A DNA stretch of 64,000 nt from Fibrobacter succinogenes (GTDB lineage: Bacteria > Fibrobacterota > Fibrobacteria > Fibrobacterales > Fibrobacteraceae): positions 62,001 to 126,000 of the forward strand of contig CACYRP010000003.1 in NCBI GenBank assembly GCA_902776765.1, written 5' to 3'. The notes under the pieces were generated by a model. It worked only from the letters and a program-made list of their open reading frames with translations. It was not told where the DNA came from and ran no database searches. Of the stretch, positions 59,260 through 64,000 are shown in pieces (the stretch's first letter is position 1; every line of letters begins with the position of its first letter). Position numbers and translations under genes: made by a program.

Positions 59260-60582
59260 TTATTTCGAAAGCTTTTCGGTAAGGCCCATAAGCATATTCA
59301 AGCCTACGGCATCCATGGCGGTGCTTGCGCCACCCTTGGAGTCGCCCGTCATCATGATTTCCGGGACGAGCGGGTGTGCGGACTTGGCGAGTGCTTCGGC
59401 AACACCGACTTTCGTCTTGTAGTCCCATTCGGCGCGTTCTTGCGGAGTCAAACCGGCGCTGACGAGAGCCCTGTTGGCGGCAGCTTCAGCTTCTTTTTCG
59501 GCCTTGATTTTCTTTGCGACTTCGAGTGCCCTCAATGCTTCGAGGCGAGCGACTTCTTGTTCTTTTTGCGCTTGGAGAACGGCCACGTCGCGTTCCTTTT
59601 CGGCTTGCGTCACGGCCTTGATCTTTTCCACTTCCTGGTCGGCCTTGGCTTGTGCAATGCGAGCTTTACCTTCGGCTTCGGCGGTGATGGCGGCCTGCTT
59701 TGCGGTTTCAGCGGCGGTAGCGTTGGACACGCGCTTCATTTCGCGGTCCTTCACGATGTCGAGCTGCTGTTGAGCCTTCTGGTCGAGGCGGACATTCTGG
59801 ATTTCGAATTGCACCACTCTGATGCCGTAAAGGCGGAGTGCGGAGGGCTTGGTGAGAATGCGGTTGCCGTTCGAGTCCAGTTTCAGTTTTGTTACTTTGT
59901 ATTCTTGCGTTTCGGCCTTCTTGATAATCTTGCCTTCGGAATCAAATTCGTCTTCGCCGGCCTTTTCAGTAAGCACTTCGATGGTGGTGAGGTATTCGCC
60001 TTCGGTGAGCTGGTCTTCGGCGATTCTTCTGAATTCAGCAATCTTTGTCACCTTGGCTTCTTCAGCGGTGAAGAGCGGTGCGGTTTTCCTAACGGCCGAG
60101 AGCACGGAGTTTCTAACAAGGTCATGCTTGAGCTTCTTGTCGGAACGTTGTTCGCGATGGATTTTCACGAGGTCATCGCAGTCCGTCGGGAGCTGGTATT
60201 TGAGGTAGCCGCTAATTTCTGCATTGGCGTTTCGAGAAAGCGTTACGGAAATGTCGTCTTCGTCATCGTCGCCGCCTTCCCAGCCTTCGCCTTTAACCTT
60301 TTCTGTAGAGGAATTGAAATAGAAGTCTTTAGTTCTGTCGTAGGAGTAGATGCTTGCAAATCCCTTGAAGTAGAAACCGGCGTGGTCGATGCACGATAGC
60401 GTACCGAACGGAGACTGCTTGACGAGCAACTGCGTCGCACTGTTGTAACCGATGTTGCACTTGAAAAGAATTATCATTACGATGGCGATTACGGCAATGA
60501 TTATCAGTTTCGTGTAATTTTTGGGGTGCTTTAGTTGCTGTGTTATTATTGGTTGCTTATCCGTTGTAGGTTGCTTTTCCAT
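59260..60582 (-). CDS. SPFH/Band-7 domain membrane protein
   Basis: The 440-residue protein has an N-terminal transmembrane helix (LIIIAVIAIVMIILFKCNIGY) followed by an SPFH-type domain (residues ~50-250) and a long coiled coil (residues ~275-375, AAITAEAEGKARIAQAKADQE and further heptads), ending in a Gly/Ala-rich C terminus (GGASTAMDAVGLNMLMGL). SPFH proteins form membrane microdomain scaffolds and regulate proteases. A Glu/Asp-rich insert (EGGDDDEDD) is unusual. A TATATTTT box about 30 bases upstream may be its promoter. No NfeD partner or protease neighbour is seen. Confidence 0.8.
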   Translation of the reverse strand: MEKQPTTDKQPIITQQLKHPKNYTKLIIIAVIAIVMIILFKCNIGYNSATQLLVKQSPFGTLSCIDHAGFYFKGFASIYSYDRTKDFYFNSSTEKVKGEGWEGGDDDEDDISVTLSRNANAEISGYLKYQLPTDCDDLVKIHREQRSDKKLKHDLVRNSVLSAVRKTAPLFTAEEAKVTKIAEFRRIAEDQLTEGEYLTTIEVLTEKAGEDEFDSEGKIIKKAETQEYKVTKLKLDSNGNRILTKPSALRLYGIRVVQFEIQNVRLDQKAQQQLDIVKDREMKRVSNATAAETAKQAAITAEAEGKARIAQAKADQEVEKIKAVTQAEKERDVAVLQAQKEQEVARLEALRALEVAKKIKAEKEAEAAANRALVSAGLTPQERAEWDYKTKVGVAEALAKSAHPLVPEIMMTGDSKGGASTAMDAVGLNMLMGLTEKLSK

Positions 60583-60684
60583 TTATTTGTTCCTTCTTTT
60601 GTTTATGGGGCAAAATATAGTTATTCCAAAAGTTTCTGTGAAGCTTTTGGAAATATGATTATAACAAGGAACAGATTTTTTTGA

Positions 60685-61557
60685 TTAAAAACGTTTTGTG
60701 GTCGTTTTCAGAAGTTCGTTCAAAACCAATTGCTGCGTTCTTTCTGCGCTGCGGTTGACGATTTCTGCGATGGCTCTGCGGGCTTGCTTGCCGTCTGTGT
60801 CTGGATAGAGCGGATAGACGTGCCCCAATTCTTCACCGATGTGGAGCGTGACGTTGACGCCTGCTTCTTTAAGTTTCTCGGTGCATTTGACGATGTCGGG
60901 GTAGAATACTTCCCACGTGCCTACGAAAATGTCGGTGGGCGGGAGCCCTTGCATGTTGCCGTAAAGAGGCGATACCATCGGATCGTGTGCATCCATGCCG
61001 TTTGCCCAAGATAAACCAAACTGATGAAGTTCGTCGATATGGAGCCAGTTGTCGTATTCTTCGATGGATTTGTCGCCGCCAGTGATATCGACCCAGGGCG
61101 AAATCAAGATGATATGCATGGGCAAGGGGAGAGACTGTTCTGTAATTTCTTCCGAAAGCGCAAGTGAGAATCCACCGCCGGCACTGTCGCCCATAATGAT
61201 GATTCTGCTTGCTGGGATGCGCTTTGTCAGTTCTCTGTAGAGTTTCAATACGAGCGTGTGTGCTTCAATAGCGGTGTGGTTTGGCAATAGAGGGTAGTTG
61301 GGCATCACGATGCCGCAGCCTGTTGCTTTGGAAAGTTCGGCAAGCATGTCCCAGTGCGTTTGCGCAATGCCAAGCGTATAACCGCCGCCGTGAATGTAAA
61401 GGATTACGGGTTTGTTTTCGTCAGTTGCCGCTATTTCGAAAACTTGCATGCCGTCAATTTGGTATTCCTTCACCGGGCGTTCATGGACGTAAAATATTGC
61501 AGCTATTGCCGCGAGCGCTAGTAAAATACAGGGCAGGAATATCTTGACTTTTTTCAT
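60685..61557 (-). CDS. Alpha/beta hydrolase, HSL/acetyl-esterase type
   Basis: The 290-residue protein has a signal anchor (FLPCILLALAAIAAIFYV) and then a hormone-sensitive-lipase-type hydrolase: HGGGYTLG (residues 56-59, oxyanion hole), nucleophile Ser125 in IIIMGDSAGGGFSLAL, then DIFVGTWEVFYPD with the acid and ELGHVYPLYPD with the catalytic His. It probably cleaves short acyl esters outside the cytoplasm, perhaps acetyl groups on plant polysaccharides, a plausible role in a rumen fibre degrader but not shown by the sequence. It is not tightly linked to its neighbours. Confidence 0.83.
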   Translation of the reverse strand: MKKVKIFLPCILLALAAIAAIFYVHERPVKEYQIDGMQVFEIAATDENKPVILYIHGGGYTLGIAQTHWDMLAELSKATGCGIVMPNYPLLPNHTAIEAHTLVLKLYRELTKRIPASRIIIMGDSAGGGFSLALSEEITEQSLPLPMHIILISPWVDITGGDKSIEEYDNWLHIDELHQFGLSWANGMDAHDPMVSPLYGNMQGLPPTDIFVGTWEVFYPDIVKCTEKLKEAGVNVTLHIGEELGHVYPLYPDTDGKQARRAIAEIVNRSAERTQQLVLNELLKTTTKRF

Positions 61558-61645
61558 ACACCAAAAGTTCGCCCTAATTGATTTTGCTCAACGGGCGGCA
61601 TGTCAATATACCTATTCCTTCAAACGGATGTCAAGTAAATTTTTT

Positions 61646-63367
61646 TCAAAGTCGTACGAGTGTAGATTTCATCACAGATTTCATGGCGTACATGCGTTCG
61701 TCTGCTAATTGATACACTTTTACGGAATCGACTTGAGCGATATCTTTTGAATGGCCTTTTTTATCTTTTGAAAATTCATGTCTGTAGGCAACACCGTAGG
61801 CTGCTTCTAGTGGCATAAGCAAATTTGCGCTAAGATCTTTTTGTAGTTCGGCCATCTTTGCTAAAGCAATATTCACATCGGCAATGTGTTCTTGACGTAC
61901 GATGGCTAAAAATTCATCGCCGCCCAAGCGGATGGTTGTTCCAACTTCGGTAAAGGCGTCGTGGAATGCGGTTGCAAAAGCCTTGAGCTGCCGGTCGCCT
62001 TCGTTGTGCCCATAGCGGTCGTTGATAAACTTAAGGCCGTTCATGTCGATGCTCACGATGGCAAAATCTGCGGAAGTCGAGTCGAGTATTTCAAAAATAC
62101 GCTGGCTTTTGGCGCGGTTGTAAATTCCTGTCAGCGAATCTCTGTAAGCAATTTCCTTCAACAAGTCTTTCTCGGTTTTTGCCGACATCAAGCGGTACGT
62201 GTAAACAATGTAACTCATGACAAGCAGAAGGACGAATAAAAGTGTTCCTGCTGGGAGCCACGTGATGCCGAGTATTGTATGCTCCAAATGGAAGAATGTC
62301 ATCACATGGAATCGGACGAGTTCGAGTATGGCGAATGTGCCGAATGTGAATACGCCTGCTGTTAAGATTCTAGTCGGAGCGTCGAATTTATGCTTATTCG
62401 AAATTATTGTCACAAACAGGTAAACGATGCATAAAATGACATAGGCGTGGAACACCCACAAGGATTGCGGGTAATGTACGACATCTGTGAAGTTCAGGAT
62501 GGTTGTTACGGCAAATATCAGTAAATCAAGGCCTGCAACAATGATTAAGCCCGACCATAGCGTTTTGCTAATTTGCTTGTAACGCATGTGGAGCAATAGC
62601 AAATAAAGTGGCAATGGAGATATGTAAAGGGCGGCATACTCAAGATTGGTATTGAATGTGAAATCATAGGAGAACAGCTGGAAAAGTTTCGTAAAGCACA
62701 GCGTCCAAATGCCAAGGCAAATCGACAAAAATCCAATCATCATGAGTTGGAAAAATCTCATTTTGTAGAACAACATGCCTGCGCTTAGGAACAGAGCCAA
62801 TATGCCGAAAAGCAATAGGAATAGCCCAACGACCAATGCTATAGAATGCCGTGCGTAAAAGTCGTTGTAGGCGTATTTTGCAGGAAGGATTTCGAAGGAC
62901 GGGAGAATATTCCACGCATCGTTTTCCGAGAAATAGAACTTTAGCTCTAACGTTCTGTCTTTGACTAACGATATGCCTAGATAAACAAAATGAATCCCGC
63001 TTCCGACAAGGCCGTGATTTCTGTAATTGCTTTCGCTGTTGGAGTAAATTTTTTTCCCATCGCGATATGCTTCTACAAAAGTTTGATAGGTCTTAAAGCG
63101 GAGGACCGGAGTTTGGGGAATTTCTGCCGTGAGCTTTCGCTTTAAAATGAGCGAGTCACCGCGGAGAATGTGCTCGGCTATAGCGTATTTTTCCGTCGAT
63201 TCGATTTCTGTCGTGTCGCCATGGAATATGAGCGTCCAGCCGTGGTTCAACGGGATAGTCGAATCATAGACACCTTGCTTACGGATTCCAACGACAATGA
63301 TGCTGATTAGCACAACCAGCAACACGGCCATTAAAATCGCTATACTCTTTCGACTTTTCTCCGACAT
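61646..63367 (-). CDS. Membrane diguanylate cyclase (7TMR-DISM-like with GGDEF)
   Basis: The 573-residue protein starts with a signal anchor (IAILMAVLLVVLISIIVVGI), then a beta-rich periplasmic domain of ~150 residues (as in 7TMR-DISM sensors), seven membrane helices, and a GGDEF domain with DSLTGIYNRAKSQRIFEIL, SIDMNGLKFINDRYGHNEGD and IRLGGDEFLAIV. The intact GGDEF indicates c-di-GMP synthesis. No RxxD inhibitory site lies five residues before it, so feedback inhibition may be missing. It probably senses an extracellular carbohydrate or envelope signal. The gene is separate from fabF, with a 25-base gap. Confidence 0.87.
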   Translation of the reverse strand: MSEKSRKSIAILMAVLLVVLISIIVVGIRKQGVYDSTIPLNHGWTLIFHGDTTEIESTEKYAIAEHILRGDSLILKRKLTAEIPQTPVLRFKTYQTFVEAYRDGKKIYSNSESNYRNHGLVGSGIHFVYLGISLVKDRTLELKFYFSENDAWNILPSFEILPAKYAYNDFYARHSIALVVGLFLLLFGILALFLSAGMLFYKMRFFQLMMIGFLSICLGIWTLCFTKLFQLFSYDFTFNTNLEYAALYISPLPLYLLLLHMRYKQISKTLWSGLIIVAGLDLLIFAVTTILNFTDVVHYPQSLWVFHAYVILCIVYLFVTIISNKHKFDAPTRILTAGVFTFGTFAILELVRFHVMTFFHLEHTILGITWLPAGTLLFVLLLVMSYIVYTYRLMSAKTEKDLLKEIAYRDSLTGIYNRAKSQRIFEILDSTSADFAIVSIDMNGLKFINDRYGHNEGDRQLKAFATAFHDAFTEVGTTIRLGGDEFLAIVRQEHIADVNIALAKMAELQKDLSANLLMPLEAAYGVAYRHEFSKDKKGHSKDIAQVDSVKVYQLADERMYAMKSVMKSTLVRL

Positions 63368-63392
63368 ATTCCGTTGAGTTTTGTTCTTGCGT

Positions 63393-64000
63393 TTATTCCT
63401 TGAACTTCTTGATCACGACAATGCCATTGTGACCGCCGAAACCAAGCGAAGCAGACACTGCAACGTCGATGTTTCCTTCGACGCCCTTGTGCGGCACGTA
63501 GTCGAGGTCGCAACCTTCGTCCGGATTGTCCAGATTTATTGTTGCAGGGTAGAACGAATCGCGAATGGCAAGCGTGCTGATCATCGCTTCGATAACACCA
63601 GCAGCTCCGACGCAGTGGCCGGTCATGCTCTTGGTGCTGGAGACCTTGATCTTGTAGGCGTGTTCGCCGAGAGCAATTTTAAGCATTTGCGTTTCGGTGA
63701 GGTCGTTCAGGTGCGTCGAGGTGCCGTGGGCATTGTAGTAGTCCACATCCGTTGGGGCGATGCCTGCGTCCTTCATGGCCTTGAGCATGGCCTTGGCGCA
63801 AGTTTCTCCACCCGGGCGCGGGCTCGTGATGTGGTAGGCGTCTGCAGAAGAACCGTAACCGGCAACTTCGGCGTAGATTTTAGCGCCGCGGGCTTTGGCG
63901 TGTTCGAGTTCTTCGAGCACGAGGATGGCACCTGCTTCACCCATCACGAAACCGGAACGGTCCTTGTCAAATGGGCGGGATGCTTTTTCGGGAGCGTCAT
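63393..64000 (-). CDS. fabF: 3-oxoacyl-ACP synthase II, partial at window end
   Basis: The C-terminal ~200 residues of a KAS II enzyme are present; the N terminus and active-site Cys lie beyond the window edge. The frame runs in from position 64000 ([20 protein letters not shown]) and contains the two catalytic histidines in [14 protein letters not shown] and [13 protein letters not shown], and ends with [17 protein letters not shown]. FabF condenses malonyl-ACP with acyl-ACP in fatty acid chain elongation. The ending and motifs match the family closely. Confidence 0.95.
   Translation of the reverse strand, partial: DAPEKASRPFDKDRSGFVMGEAGAILVLEELEHAKARGAKIYAEVAGYGSSADAYHITSPRPGGETCAKAMLKAMKDAGIAPTDVDYYNAHGTSTHLNDLTETQMLKIALGEHAYKIKVSSTKSMTGHCVGAAGVIEAMISTLAIRDSFYPATINLDNPDEGCDLDYVPHKGVEGNIDVAVSASLGFGGHNGIVVIKKFKE

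Overview
The window looks like a chromosomal segment of a Fibrobacter species, close to the rumen cellulose degrader F. succinogenes. The pointers are a TIGR02147-type protein (a family first described as Fibrobacter paralogues) followed by short lipoproteins, a large pyruvate:ferredoxin oxidoreductase, the AhbABC route to haem through sirohaem, and promoters of the TAnnTTTG type known from the related Bacteroidetes. The assignment rests on gene content and recognised families, not on a database search. I saw no rRNA, tRNA, CRISPR array or intact insertion sequence.

Layout. 0-13 kb: mfd, a TatD-type nuclease, a porin-like outer-membrane protein with a long Ala/Pro/Glu spacer, a secreted protein whose stop codon is followed by an in-frame extension, a PIN-domain protein, a Cys-patterned lipoprotein, two tandem paralogous lipoproteins and gatB. 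13-23 kb: a TIGR02147/lipoprotein group that runs into a PurO-type IMP cyclohydrolase, a GntR-type regulator and trmFO that appear fused by a deletion, a stand-alone AICAR transformylase, an Nfu-type Fe-S protein and glgC. 23.2-34.7 kb: an AT-rich accessory island made of two divergent operons. The minus-strand operon carries a patatin-like lipase, two ~800-residue paralogues and two ~100-residue paralogues. The plus-strand operon carries an ECF sigma factor, a 39-residue membrane peptide, a polytopic membrane protein, a PrsW-type intramembrane protease and a peptidoglycan amidase. 35-41 kb: a decayed copy of the nifJ 3' end, nifJ itself, and an N-formylglutamate-amidohydrolase-like/C39-like gene pair. 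42-56 kb: tgt, then a nearly complete tetrapyrrole cluster. 56-64 kb: an acyl-CoA synthetase, a DUF2334 deacetylase-like protein, an SPFH protein, an esterase, a membrane diguanylate cyclase and the 3' part of fabF.

The tetrapyrrole genes (ahbC, fused ahbA-ahbB, hemA, hemC, fused cobA-hemD, a fused chelatase-dehydrogenase, hemB, hemL) cover all steps from glutamyl-tRNA through uroporphyrinogen III, precorrin-2 and sirohaem to Fe-coproporphyrin III. AhbD, the last enzyme to haem, is not in the window. Several of these genes contain stretches of the same short repeats that fill intergenic regions here, kept in frame between domains.

Three points deserve most attention. First, a box of the form TTTCTAnnTTTG sits 2-7 bases before the start codon of at least eight genes that lack a ribosome-binding site, which predicts leaderless mRNAs. 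Second, the AT-rich sigma/PrsW/amidase and patatin/paralogue island looks like a regulated module that I cannot match to a named system. Third, intergenic repeats have been taken up into coding sequence of tetrapyrrole genes.
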